A stretch of DNA of 64,000 nt from M3007 sp044230315 (lineage in GTDB: Bacteria > Bacteroidota > Bacteroidia > Chitinophagales > Saprospiraceae). The stretch covers positions 182,188-246,187 of the forward strand of contig JBGARJ010000005.1 in the NCBI GenBank assembly GCA_044230315.1. The letters run 5' to 3'. The notes below the pieces were generated by a model, which saw only the letters and a list, made by a program, of their open reading frames with translations, was not told the DNA's origin and searched no databases. Below are positions 50,304 through 59,654 of the stretch, piece after piece (positions within the stretch are counted from its first letter, which is position 1; each line of letters starts with the position of its first letter). Both the position numbers and the translations under genes were made by a program.

Positions 50304-51875
50304 ATGAACTCGATACGCTTCTTGTTTTTCTTTTGCTGGGTTGCCGTACAGGTAACTGCACAACACGTCAATGTGGAAATCAGCAACGCCTTCAGCCCAA
50401 ACGAACCCTCCATCTGCATCGATCCGGCCCAGCCAGGCCGGATTGTAGCCGGAGCTAATTTGAACAGCATCTATTACTCCTCAGACACCGGCAGAACCTG
50501 GGTCGCCCAAACCGTCAATTCGACCTACGGCGTTTGGGGCGACCCGGTGATCAGCATCGATACCCAGGGCAATTTTCTGTTTCTCCACCTCTCGAATCCG
50601 CCCAGCGGCGGCAGCTGGATCGACCGGATCGTTTGCCAGAAATCTACCAACGGCGGACAAACCTGGTCGCCGGGTACTTACGCCGGTTTCAACGGACTCA
50701 AAGACCAGGACAAGCACTGGATCGCCGTTGACCCGGCAAACAACACCTATTACGTGACCTGGACGGAGTTCGATGCGTACGGCAGTACAGCCTCCAGCGA
50801 TCACTCCCGCATCCGGTTTTCCAAGAGCACCGACGCCGGCCAGACCTGGTCGGCCGCCACAACCATCAACCAGGTGGACGGCGACTGCCTCGACAGTGAT
50901 AACACCGTGGAAGGCGCCGTGCCATGCGTAGGCCCCAATGGAGAATTATACGTGGTGTGGGCGGGGCCAAAAGGACTGATGTTTGACCGGTCGCTCGACG
51001 GCGGACAAACCTGGATGGACGCGGATGTCAAAATCGGCGATTTCCCCGGTGGGTGGGATTATGAGATACCGGGCCTGTTTCGCTGTAACGGTTTGCCGAT
51101 CAGTGCCTGCGACCGGAGCAACGGCCCGAACCGGGGTACGATTTATGTCAATTGGTCGGACCAGCGGAATGACCCGAACGATACGGACGTCTGGCTGTCC
51201 AAAAGCACCGACGGCGGCCTGCATTGGTCCGCGCCAACCCGCGTGAACAACGACCCGGCCAACCGGCATCAATTTTTGACCTGGATGGCGCTGGATCAGG
51301 TTACCGGCTGGCTTTGGTTTGTATTTTATGACCGACGCAACCACAGCGACAACGGCACCGACGTGTACATGGCCGTCTCCCGCGATGGCGGAACCACGTT
51401 TCAGAATTTCATAATAAGTCAATCGCCTTTTACCCCCAATGCGGGCCAGTTTTTCGGCGATTATACCAACATCACGGCCCACAACAACATCGTAAGGCCG
51501 ATTTGGACCCGTATGGATGGCCTGAATACCAGTGTGTGGACCGCGTTGATCGATGTCAATTGGGTGCAGACTACCGGGGTGGAAACGCCGGTAGCAGACA
51601 CTACGATAAGCCTTCAGCCCAATTTCCCCAACCCGGCGGATAACGAAACCTGGGTTCCGTTCAAAATACGGCGGAAAACGGCAGTCACCCTGCAGATAGC
51701 CAGCCCGGACGGCCGGATACTCCACACCATTTTTGAAAACAAACTGTTCGACTACGGTAAATACACCGAGCGGGTGCCGCTGGAGTCGATGCACCTGCCT
51801 TCCGGTACCTACTCGATACTGTTGTCTGCAGAAGGCAAGGTGTTGACCCGGCAGATGATCGTGGTTAAACCCTAG
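50304..51875 (+). CDS. BNR/Asp-box repeat protein with T9SS sorting domain
   Basis: 523 residues with a signal peptide ending in VTAQ. A six-bladed sialidase-like propeller is shown by Asp boxes SSDTGRTW, STNGGQTW, STDAGQTW, SLDGGQTW, STDGGLHW and SRDGGTTF. I do not see the Arg triad or the FRIP motif of true sialidases, so this is more likely a binding or structural propeller than a neuraminidase. The C-terminal T9SS domain runs from NFPNPADNETWV to TRQMIVVKP. ATG 50304 is chosen for the signal peptide. Convergent with fhs. Confidence 0.83.
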   Translation: MNSIRFLFFFCWVAVQVTAQHVNVEISNAFSPNEPSICIDPAQPGRIVAGANLNSIYYSSDTGRTWVAQTVNSTYGVWGDPVISIDTQGNFLFLHLSNPPSGGSWIDRIVCQKSTNGGQTWSPGTYAGFNGLKDQDKHWIAVDPANNTYYVTWTEFDAYGSTASSDHSRIRFSKSTDAGQTWSAATTINQVDGDCLDSDNTVEGAVPCVGPNGELYVVWAGPKGLMFDRSLDGGQTWMDADVKIGDFPGGWDYEIPGLFRCNGLPISACDRSNGPNRGTIYVNWSDQRNDPNDTDVWLSKSTDGGLHWSAPTRVNNDPANRHQFLTWMALDQVTGWLWFVFYDRRNHSDNGTDVYMAVSRDGGTTFQNFIISQSPFTPNAGQFFGDYTNITAHNNIVRPIWTRMDGLNTSVWTALIDVNWVQTTGVETPVADTTISLQPNFPNPADNETWVPFKIRRKTAVTLQIASPDGRILHTIFENKLFDYGKYTERVPLESMHLPSGTYSILLSAEGKVLTRQMIVVKP

Positions 51876-51900
51876 TGGTCGTGGCAATAGTACCGCGATT

Positions 51901-53577
51901 TCAGAACAGCCCGACCACCTTGCCCGACGCGTCGATGTCGATCTTTTCAGCCGACGGCACTTTGGGCAAACCCGGCATGGTCATGATATCGCCGCAGATC
52001 ATGACGATAAACTCCGCACCCGCGGCCAGCCGCACTTCCCGGATGTTGACCACATGGTTGGTCGGCGCTCCGCGCAACTTTGGGTCGGTGGAAAACGAAT
52101 ACTGTGTTTTGGCGACACAGACCGGATAATTCCCGTAGCCCTGTTCCTGCAGTTTTTTGATCCGGTTGCGCACATCGGTGTCGGCGGTTATATCGCTCGC
52201 ACCGTAGATTTTGGTGGCGATGGCCTTCATTTTATCCCACAAGGATTGGTCGTCTTCGTAGACAAAATGGAAATCCGATTTGCCGTTCGACGTGATATCC
52301 ACCACCGCCCGGGCCAGATCTTCGGCCCCTTTACCGCCTTCGGCCCAATGCCGCGACACGACTACAGGCACTCCGTACGGGGCCAGTTTGCTGCGCAACA
52401 GTTCGATTTCGGCGTCCGTATCATAGGTGAAATGGTTGATGGCGACCACGCAGGGCAACCCATAATGCTGGCGGATGTTGTTGACGTGCTTTTCCAGGTT
52501 GACAAAGCCTTTTTCGAGCGCGGGAAGGTTCTCTTCGTTCAGCTCTTTCAAATCCACACCGCCGTGATACTTGAGCGCCCGCAAGGTAGCCACCAGCACT
52601 ACCGCATCGGGCCGCAGTCCGGCTTTCCGGCATTTAATGTCCATAAATTTTTCCGCCCCGAGGTCGGCGCCGAAACCTGCTTCGGTTATGACAAAATCGG
52701 CAAGCTTGAGGGCGCTTTTGGTCGCAATAACCGAATTGCAGCCGTGCGCAATGTTGGCAAATGGCCCGCCGTGTATAAATGCCGGCGTATGTTCCAGGGT
52801 CTGCACCAGGTTGGGTTTTATGGCGTTTTTAAGCAAAACAGTCATAGCACCGTGGGCATTCAGGTCGCGGGCGAGCACGGGCTGGCGGTCTTTGTTGTAC
52901 CCGATAACGATATTGCCCAGCCGCTCCTTGAGGTCGGTCAGCGACGTAGCCAGGCAGAAAATAGCCATCACTTCGGAGGCGACGACGATATCGAATCCGT
53001 CCTCGCGGGGGTAGCCGTTGGAAATGCCGCCCAGGCTGACAATGATATCGCGCAGGGCCCGGTCGTTCATATCGACCACCCGTTTCCAGGCTACCCGTCG
53101 CACATCGATGTTGAGGGTGTTGCCCTGGTGGATGTGGTTGTCGATCATGGCGGCCAACAGGTTATTCGCCAGGGCGATGGCGCTGAAGTCGCCGGTAAAG
53201 TGCAGGTTGATATCTTCCATCGGAATGACCTGCGCGTAACCGCCGCCTGCCGCGCCGCCTTTCATGCCGAAAACCGGCCCGAGGCTGGGCTCGCGCAGGC
53301 AGATCATCGTTTTTTTGCCGATGCGGTTCAGGCCGTCGCCGAGACCCACCGAGGTGGTTGTTTTCCCTTCGCCGGCAGGCGTGGGGCTGATGGCCGTGAC
53401 CAAAATGAGCTTGCTGCCGGGGCGTTCGGGCAGGCCGTCGAGGTAGGCGAGGTCGACTTTTGATTTGTAATGGCCGTAGGGTTCGAGTACTTCATCCGGG
53501 ATGCCGAGTTTTTCGGCGGCGAGGGGTACAATTCGATGAGGGGTCGCCTGTTGGGCGATTTCAATGTCCGAGAGCAT
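51901..53577 (-). CDS. fhs: Formate--tetrahydrofolate ligase
   Basis: Makes 10-formyl-tetrahydrofolate from formate, THF and ATP. 558 residues, the family length, with the P-loop TPAGEGKTTTSVGLGDGL, the EPSLGPVFGMKGGAAGGG block and GGPFANIAHGCNS. It links free formate to purine and one-carbon metabolism, and it lies 6 kb from fdhD. It stands 112 bp downstream of argS on the same strand, separated by a modest terminator. Confidence 0.96.
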   Translation of the reverse strand: MLSDIEIAQQATPHRIVPLAAEKLGIPDEVLEPYGHYKSKVDLAYLDGLPERPGSKLILVTAISPTPAGEGKTTTSVGLGDGLNRIGKKTMICLREPSLGPVFGMKGGAAGGGYAQVIPMEDINLHFTGDFSAIALANNLLAAMIDNHIHQGNTLNIDVRRVAWKRVVDMNDRALRDIIVSLGGISNGYPREDGFDIVVASEVMAIFCLATSLTDLKERLGNIVIGYNKDRQPVLARDLNAHGAMTVLLKNAIKPNLVQTLEHTPAFIHGGPFANIAHGCNSVIATKSALKLADFVITEAGFGADLGAEKFMDIKCRKAGLRPDAVVLVATLRALKYHGGVDLKELNEENLPALEKGFVNLEKHVNNIRQHYGLPCVVAINHFTYDTDAEIELLRSKLAPYGVPVVVSRHWAEGGKGAEDLARAVVDITSNGKSDFHFVYEDDQSLWDKMKAIATKIYGASDITADTDVRNRIKKLQEQGYGNYPVCVAKTQYSFSTDPKLRGAPTNHVVNIREVRLAAGAEFIVMICGDIMTMPGLPKVPSAEKIDIDASGKVVGLF

Positions 53578-53628
53578 AATTTGATATTAGATGTTAAAGG
53601 CGCGGCAAGATACAGTACGCCCCATTTC

Positions 53629-53654
53629 AAAAGGCGACTTTTTCAGCCTTTTTT
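53629..53654. terminator. Weak hairpin terminator after argS
   Basis: AAAAGGC pairs with GCCTTTT around a 10-nt loop (53629-53652), A/T-rich on both sides. It could act in either direction; here it follows argS and precedes fhs. Confidence 0.5.
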
Positions 53655-53689
53655 CCCCGAAAAAGCGTCATTGCCTGCCGGAACACGCG

Positions 53690-55540
53690 TTACATTTTGG
53701 CCGGCATTTCGATCCCCAGCATCAGCATACCCGATTGCAATACCTGACCGACGGCCTGGCTGAGCTGCAGCCGGAATGCCTTGGCGGCCGGGGTTTCAGC
53801 ATTGAACACCGACAGGTCATGCCAGAAGCGGTGGTAGCTTTTGGCCAGGTTGTAACAATAGTTCGCCAGGTGGGAAGGGTCGTATTCGTCGGCGGCGGTA
53901 CGCACCACATTCGGATACTCGTGCAAAGCCTTGAGCAACTCCTGCTCCTGCGGTTGAAAATCCGCGTAATCGCCCGCGGGCGATAAGTCAACTTGTTCTT
54001 TTTCAATCCGTTGCCGCAAACCATTGATCCGAACGTAGGAGTATTGGATGTACGGGCCGGTCTGACCCTGCAGGTCCACGGATTCTTCGGGGTTGAAGAT
54101 CATCCGTTTTTTGGGGTGCACTTTGATCATAAAGAATTTCAGCGCCCCCAGTCCTACTTTACGCAGGGTATCGGCTTGGGCGGCAGCGTCCAGCGCGTCC
54201 AACTCGCCCCGTTCGGCCGCTTGGTTCCGGGCAATGGCAATGACCTCCTCGATCAGATCGTCGGCATCCACTACCGTGCCTTCCCGGGTCTTCATCCGTC
54301 CGGTGGGCAGTTCCACCAGGCCATACGACAGGTGATGCAAGCCTGCAGCGTATGGCTCACCCAGCCGTTTCAGGGTCTCGAACAACACGGCAAAGTGGTA
54401 ATTCTGTTCATCGGCTACCACGTACACCGTTTTTTCGCAGCCAAAATCGTGGTACCGCATCCGCGCAGTGCCCAAATCCTGCGTGATGTACACCGAAGTG
54501 CCGTCGGCCCGCAACACCACTTTTTGGTCGTAGCCGGCATCTGTCAGGTCGACCCACACCGAGCCGTCCGGTTTCCGGAAAAAGACACCTTTTTGAAGGC
54601 CGTCCTCCACGATGTCTTTACCCAACAGGTACGTATCGCTTTCGTAATAGAGTTTGTCGAATGCTACGCCGAGTCGTGCATAAGTCGTGTCAAAACCCGC
54701 GTAGACCCAAGTGTTGAGTTGCCGCCAAAGCGCGACCGTATCGGGATCGCCCGACTCCCAGCGCAGCAGCATATCCCGCACTTCCATGCCCAGTTGGGAG
54801 TATTCGTTAAACCATTTGTTTTTATATTCCTTGAAAAATGCGGCTTCCGGCTGATCGGCTTTCCGATTGGCGGCATAAATAGCCTGGGCCTCCGGCGTTT
54901 GTTGCCAGGCGTCGTATTCGGCTTTAGTTTTGTTTTCAAACAATACATAGAAGTCGCCCACGAAGTGATCGCCTTTAATGCCGGTGGATTCAGGCGTTTT
55001 GCCCTCGCCAAATTTTTGCCAGGCCAGCATGCTTTTGCAGATCGCCACCCCGCGGTCGTTTATCACCTGCACTTTTACCACATCATATCCTACGGCCTCC
55101 AGGATTTGGCTGCACGACCAGCCGAGCAGGCAATTGCGCACATGGCCGAGGTGCAGGGGTTTATTGGTGTTTGGAGAGGAATATTCGACCATCACCTTGC
55201 GGTTCAAACGGGGCTGCCGGCCAAACTGAGGGTCGCTCAGGATCTTTTGCAAAAAATGTTGCCAGTACGCGGCGCTGAGTTCAAGGTTTAAAAATCCCTT
55301 GATCACGTTGTAACCGCGAACGTTGGGCACCTTGGATTGTACAAAAGCGCCGATCTCGCTGCCGACCGCATCCGGCGCTTTTTTGGCTATTTTTACAAAC
55401 GGGAAAATGACCACCGTATAATCGCCCGTAAATTCGGCCGGGGTGATGTTCACCTGCACGTTGGATGGCGTTGCAGCCTCGCCGTAAAGTTGCTCGACGG
55501 CTTCCGCCACGGCCTGTTGAAGGGTCTCCAGAATTGTCAT
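53690..55540 (-). CDS. argS: Arginine--tRNA ligase
   Basis: 616 residues of the ArgRS family. The N-terminal additional domain (residues 1-120) recognises the tRNA elbow. The HIGH motif is SPNTNKPLHLGHVRN, the KMSKS position reads GRMKTREGTV, and the C-terminal DALR anticodon domain starts near 480 (YIQYSYVRINGL) and ends in MLGIEMPAKM. A TACCTTTG promoter box lies 19 nt before the ATG. Divergent from the DUF1080 gene. Confidence 0.96.
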   Translation of the reverse strand: MTILETLQQAVAEAVEQLYGEAATPSNVQVNITPAEFTGDYTVVIFPFVKIAKKAPDAVGSEIGAFVQSKVPNVRGYNVIKGFLNLELSAAYWQHFLQKILSDPQFGRQPRLNRKVMVEYSSPNTNKPLHLGHVRNCLLGWSCSQILEAVGYDVVKVQVINDRGVAICKSMLAWQKFGEGKTPESTGIKGDHFVGDFYVLFENKTKAEYDAWQQTPEAQAIYAANRKADQPEAAFFKEYKNKWFNEYSQLGMEVRDMLLRWESGDPDTVALWRQLNTWVYAGFDTTYARLGVAFDKLYYESDTYLLGKDIVEDGLQKGVFFRKPDGSVWVDLTDAGYDQKVVLRADGTSVYITQDLGTARMRYHDFGCEKTVYVVADEQNYHFAVLFETLKRLGEPYAAGLHHLSYGLVELPTGRMKTREGTVVDADDLIEEVIAIARNQAAERGELDALDAAAQADTLRKVGLGALKFFMIKVHPKKRMIFNPEESVDLQGQTGPYIQYSYVRINGLRQRIEKEQVDLSPAGDYADFQPQEQELLKALHEYPNVVRTAADEYDPSHLANYCYNLAKSYHRFWHDLSVFNAETPAAKAFRLQLSQAVGQVLQSGMLMLGIEMPAKM

Positions 55541-55559
55541 GCTTTAAAATTTGAGCGCG

Positions 55560-55567
55560 CAAAGGTA
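55560..55567 (-). promoter_or_regulatory. TAnnTTTG promoter box for argS
   Basis: TACCTTTG followed by C on the minus strand. A degenerate TACCTTGC on the opposite strand (starting near 55573) probably serves the DUF1080 gene. Confidence 0.55.
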
Positions 55568-55603
55568 TCGCTTACCTTGCACCTTGAAAACAAATTACTG
55601 ATC

Positions 55604-57427
55604 ATGCGCCTTATTTTCCTCCGCTGGTGTACCCTGTTGCTTCCGCTCGCCGCGGTTGCGCAAGGATTTGAATTCCCCATGACCGAAATACCGCTCCAGG
55701 ATTTATCCGCGTTCAAACCGGCCGATGCCAACTGGCAAATTGCCGGCGATGTGCGGGCCGACCTCAATCAGGACGAAAACCTCATGCCGGTCCCGGGCGC
55801 GGGCGTTTTGGTGAACCGGCCTGACCCGGACCACCGCGACAACCTGTTTTTCAACCTGGAGCACGGCGATGTCGACCTGGAACTGGACGTGCTGATGGCC
55901 CGTCATTCCAATTCCGGCGTTTACCTGCAAGGGCGTTATGAGGTGCAATTGCTCGACAGCTGGGGAAAACGTTATCCGGCCTTCAGCGACATCGGGGGCA
56001 TTTACGAACGCTGGAATGATAACAAGCCGGAGGGGCAAAAAGGTTTCCAGGGCATCCCGCCGCGGCTGAACGCGGCGCGGGCTCCGGGGCTTTGGCAACA
56101 CCTGCGGATCGAGTTTCAGGCGCCGCGCTTCGATGCATCGGGCAACAAAACCGCTAATGCACGCTTTATCCGGGTTGTGCTGAACGGCGTCACCATACAG
56201 GAAAATGTGGAGGTAACCGGGCCGACGCGCGGCGCTCCGTTTGACCGGGAAGCGGCTATGGGGCCGATCATGTTGCAGGGCGACCACGGCCCCGTGGCAT
56301 TTCGACATATCCGGTACCGCGAGTACGTCAGTCAAACCGTCCGGATAGAACAGTTGAAATACCGCTACTTCTCAGGCCAGCACGAGTATCTCCCGAATTT
56401 CCCGAGCCTGAAACCCGACGCCGCCGGCGATGCCGAAGGGTTGACCTGGGCATACGCCAAAGGCGACAATGATTTTGCCTTACAATTCACCGGCCTGCTC
56501 GTGGTGCCCGACAGCGGCGCCTACCGGTTTACGCTTTCGTCCAATGCCAACAGCATGTTACGGATTGGCGGCGACACTGTAATCGGCGAGGCCTGGTGGA
56601 CCCGCTCTGCGGTGGTTCACCTGAAGGCAGGGCAAACCCCGATCGAGATCACGTATTGCAAAGCGGCGGAATGGCTGCAGCCCGGACTGGGGTTGACCGT
56701 GGAAGGCCCGCATTTCCGCCCGATCCCGCTGCATGTGCCCAGCTCCATGACTGTGACCAATCCCGTGGCGCCGATATTGATCCAACCGGGCAATGAACCT
56801 GAAATCTTGCGGTCGTTTATCGACATCTACCCCGGCGGGAAACGAAAACGCATCGTACACGCCATTTCCGTTGGACACCCCGAATCTTTGAGTTACACAC
56901 TGGACCTCGACAACGGCGCCCTGGTACAGGTTTGGAAGGGTGGATTTCTGGACGCAACCCCGATGTGGAACGACCGCGGCGACGGGCATGCCGACCCGGT
57001 GGGCAGCGTGCTTTTCCTGGGCGATACCCCCCAGGTTGGTCCCATGACCGATGCATGGCCCGACACCCTGGCCATCGCCGACAGTTTTCGCCTGAAAGGC
57101 TACTACCTGGACGGCGGAGGCGCTCCTGCCTTCGAATACAGTATCGACAATATTACCGTAAAAGACCGGCTTCTCCCGGCCGGCGCCGGCAAGTGGCTGG
57201 AACGCGAACTGGTTTTTGGCGAAAGTACGCGCGTGAACAACCCTGCATTCCGGCTGGCGGCAGGGAGCGAAATCGTCGCCGTGGCTGCCGATACCTGGGC
57301 GGTGGACGGGAAGCGGTTTTACATTCAGCTGCTTTCGGGTCAGCAGCCGCAAGTGCGGAATGCCGGAGGGTATGCAGAACTGTTGCTGCCCGCCGCCGGA
57401 ACCGTCCGGTACAACCTGATCTGGTAG
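55604..57427 (+). CDS. Secreted DUF1080 (3-keto-disaccharide hydrolase-like) protein with PA14-like domain
   Basis: 607 residues with a signal peptide ending in AVAQ. Residues about 30-240 are a DUF1080/LamG-type jelly roll (ELDVLMARHSNSGVYLQGRYEVQL, in the family pattern, and IGGIYERW). About 250-370 is a PA14-like carbohydrate-binding module (FTGLLVVPDSGAYRFTLSSN and GDTVIGEAWW). The remainder is a further beta domain. Some DUF1080 proteins hydrolyse 3-keto-glycosides. ATG 55604 gives the signal peptide. The propeller-cupredoxin gene follows 49 bp downstream, so the two likely work together. Confidence 0.8.
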   Translation: MRLIFLRWCTLLLPLAAVAQGFEFPMTEIPLQDLSAFKPADANWQIAGDVRADLNQDENLMPVPGAGVLVNRPDPDHRDNLFFNLEHGDVDLELDVLMARHSNSGVYLQGRYEVQLLDSWGKRYPAFSDIGGIYERWNDNKPEGQKGFQGIPPRLNAARAPGLWQHLRIEFQAPRFDASGNKTANARFIRVVLNGVTIQENVEVTGPTRGAPFDREAAMGPIMLQGDHGPVAFRHIRYREYVSQTVRIEQLKYRYFSGQHEYLPNFPSLKPDAAGDAEGLTWAYAKGDNDFALQFTGLLVVPDSGAYRFTLSSNANSMLRIGGDTVIGEAWWTRSAVVHLKAGQTPIEITYCKAAEWLQPGLGLTVEGPHFRPIPLHVPSSMTVTNPVAPILIQPGNEPEILRSFIDIYPGGKRKRIVHAISVGHPESLSYTLDLDNGALVQVWKGGFLDATPMWNDRGDGHADPVGSVLFLGDTPQVGPMTDAWPDTLAIADSFRLKGYYLDGGGAPAFEYSIDNITVKDRLLPAGAGKWLERELVFGESTRVNNPAFRLAAGSEIVAVAADTWAVDGKRFYIQLLSGQQPQVRNAGGYAELLLPAAGTVRYNLIW

Positions 57428-57476
57428 TCACCGGCCATCCACCCAATTTCTGAAAATTTGGTAAACTATTTCGAAT

Positions 57477-59600
57477 ATGTTGCTCCGGCTGTTCCTGATT
57501 TCACTGTCCTGCGCGCCAATTTGGTCTTATGCCCAAAACAACGCCGAATCTGCCGCCGCCCAAGCCCCGGTGGAGAGTGACTATTACCGCATTATTACGC
57601 TTCCCGTTCCGGAAGGTATCCAACTGGAGGTGGGCGGCCTGACCGCTTTGCCAGACGGCGACCTCGCGGTTGCCACGCGGCGCGGCGACGTATGGCTGAT
57701 CAACAACCCTTACATGCTGGGCAACTCGGCACCGCGGTACCGGCGCTTCGCACACGGGCTGCACGAGACCCTGGGCCTGGCTTATGTGGACGGCGCCTTA
57801 TACACCGCCCAGCGCGGAGAGCTGACCCGCTTGCGGGATACGAACGGAGACGGTCGCGCCGATGCCTATGAAACCGTGTTCACATTGCCATTGAGCGGGC
57901 ATTACCACGAATACACGTTCGGGCCAAAGGTGGCGCCCGATGGCAGTATGTTCATCACGGGGAATGTCGCCTTTGGCGATCAGGAATGGTGGCGCGGTGA
58001 GAGCCGGGTGCCCTGGCGGGGCTGGACGCTGCACATCTGGCCCGACGGGCGCATGGAACCCTGGGCTACCGGCATGCGCTCGCCCTGCGGAATCGGCATG
58101 GTTGGCGATGAGTTCTTCTATGCTGACAACCAGGGCGACTGGGTGGGAAGCGGCGGCGTAGTGCAGGTCGAAAAAGGCGATTTTACCGGCCACCCCGCCG
58201 GCCTCCGCTGGGCCGACCGGCCGGATTCGCCGGTCAAAGTGCGGCTCAACGATATCTACTACCGGGCCAGCCCGCGGTTCAGCCCGCCGGGCAAGGCCAT
58301 CAAGCCCGAAGACATTCCCGATGAGAAACCGCTGCCCTTGTTTGCCGTGGCGCAGGAAGTGCCGGGCCTCAAACTTCCGGCGGTTTGGCTGCCGCATACC
58401 ATTTTGGGTATCTCCACTTCCGAGATCATAGTCGACACCTCCGCCGGCGCGTTTGGCCCCTTTGCCGGACAGTTGTTCGTGGGCGACCAGGGACAAAGCA
58501 AGATCGACCGGGTGTTTCTCGAGAAAGTAAAGGGCGTGTGGCAGGGAGCGGCGTTTGCCTTCCGCGAAGGTTTTCAGTCGGGCGTACTCCGGATGTGCTG
58601 GGGAAATGACGGCTCTATGTTTGTCGGGCAAACCAACCGGGGCTGGGGCTCCACAGGTAAAGACGCCTGGGGCTTGCAGCGGCTGGCCTGGACGGGCAAG
58701 GTCCCCTTCGAAATGCAATCGGTGCACGCCATGCCGGATGGTTTCGAAATTACCTTTACCCAGCCCGTTGACAAAGCCAGTGCGGCCGACCCCGACAATT
58801 ACCAGATCACCGGATTTACGTACAAGTATCAACCCGTTTACGGTAGTCCTATTGTCAATCAAAAAGATCACCTGGTGCAAGCAGCTCTGGTTTCGAAAGA
58901 CGGTCTATCGGTCCGCCTCGTCGCCGACAGCTTGCGGGAATACTACATCCATGAGATCAAAGCCGATGGCGTGCGCTCATATCGGGACGGAGCGCCCTTG
59001 CTGCATTCCACTGCGTATTACACCTTGAACCGGATACCCGGCGGCGATAAACTGGACGTGCCGCGGCGCAAACCGCGCCCTGCCATGGCCCAGCAGCATC
59101 AGCACTCCATGAAAAACATGCCGCCTGGGACGCCGGACAATCCGAAAGGACAGGCCGTTCAATCCTCTACCGCGCCAGCATCTGCGATTACCGGAAAAAG
59201 AAATACCCGTAAACCGGCCAATTGGACTTCAGTAGATCAAACGGTTACGATCGGTACGCTACCCGGGCTGAAATACAACCGAACCTATGTGACCTTGCAA
59301 ACCGGCAGCCATGTAAAATGGACATTCAGCAACAATGACGATATGCCGCATAACCTGGTGATCGTCAAACCCGGCACCGCGGATGCAGTTGGCGCGGCGG
59401 CGGCCAATCTCGGGCTCAAAGGGCCGGAGCTGTCTTACATTCCCAATTCGTCCAACGTGTTGTTCCACACCCGCTTAACGCCGCCCGGCGCCTCAGACTC
59501 GATCTATTTTATCGCACCGGCCCCAGGCGATTACACATTTGTCTGCACTTTCCCCGGCCATTCCCAGGTGATGCGCGGGCTGTTGCGGGTAACAAAGTAG
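57477..59600 (+). CDS. Beta-propeller dehydrogenase-like protein fused to a blue-copper (cupredoxin) domain
   Basis: 707 residues with a signal peptide ending in SYAQ. Residues about 30-430 are a propeller like PQQ-dependent sugar dehydrogenases and PVC-type membrane-bound dehydrogenases (LTALPDGDLAVATRRGDVW, GMRSPCGIGMVGDEFFYADNQGDW shortened here to GMRSPCGIG, and FVGDQGQSKIDRV). About 440-530 is an Ig-like domain, then a His/Met/Pro linker. The C-terminus is an azurin/plastocyanin-type domain with copper ligands His in MPHNLV (near 622) and Cys, His, Met in CTFPGHSQVMRG (near 689). Electrons from substrate oxidation could pass to the copper. Follows the DUF1080 gene. Confidence 0.82.
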   Translation: MLLRLFLISLSCAPIWSYAQNNAESAAAQAPVESDYYRIITLPVPEGIQLEVGGLTALPDGDLAVATRRGDVWLINNPYMLGNSAPRYRRFAHGLHETLGLAYVDGALYTAQRGELTRLRDTNGDGRADAYETVFTLPLSGHYHEYTFGPKVAPDGSMFITGNVAFGDQEWWRGESRVPWRGWTLHIWPDGRMEPWATGMRSPCGIGMVGDEFFYADNQGDWVGSGGVVQVEKGDFTGHPAGLRWADRPDSPVKVRLNDIYYRASPRFSPPGKAIKPEDIPDEKPLPLFAVAQEVPGLKLPAVWLPHTILGISTSEIIVDTSAGAFGPFAGQLFVGDQGQSKIDRVFLEKVKGVWQGAAFAFREGFQSGVLRMCWGNDGSMFVGQTNRGWGSTGKDAWGLQRLAWTGKVPFEMQSVHAMPDGFEITFTQPVDKASAADPDNYQITGFTYKYQPVYGSPIVNQKDHLVQAALVSKDGLSVRLVADSLREYYIHEIKADGVRSYRDGAPLLHSTAYYTLNRIPGGDKLDVPRRKPRPAMAQQHQHSMKNMPPGTPDNPKGQAVQSSTAPASAITGKRNTRKPANWTSVDQTVTIGTLPGLKYNRTYVTLQTGSHVKWTFSNNDDMPHNLVIVKPGTADAVGAAAANLGLKGPELSYIPNSSNVLFHTRLTPPGASDSIYFIAPAPGDYTFVCTFPGHSQVMRGLLRVTK

Positions 59601-59642
59601 CGGAGGTCCCGTTTTGCCTTGTGTTTGAAGCCGAACCCAGGC

Positions 59643-59650
59643 TATCTTTG
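59643..59650 (+). promoter_or_regulatory. TAnnTTTG promoter box for fdhD
   Basis: TATCTTTG on the plus strand, ending 4 nt before the fdhD ATG at 59655; predicts a leaderless mRNA. Confidence 0.6.
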
Positions 59651-59654
59651 AGCA

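Noticed and set aside
46455..51875. Possible gene cluster of related surface proteins
   Set aside because: The T9SS proteins in this stretch are interleaved with glnS and lpxB, face different directions and share only the sorting domain, so there is no functional locus.
52054..53463. 469-codon plus-strand open frame
   Set aside because: Shadow of fhs, a well-conserved enzyme on the other strand; no recognisable features of its own.
53993..55291. 432-codon plus-strand open frame
   Set aside because: Lies wholly antisense to argS and has shadow-like composition.
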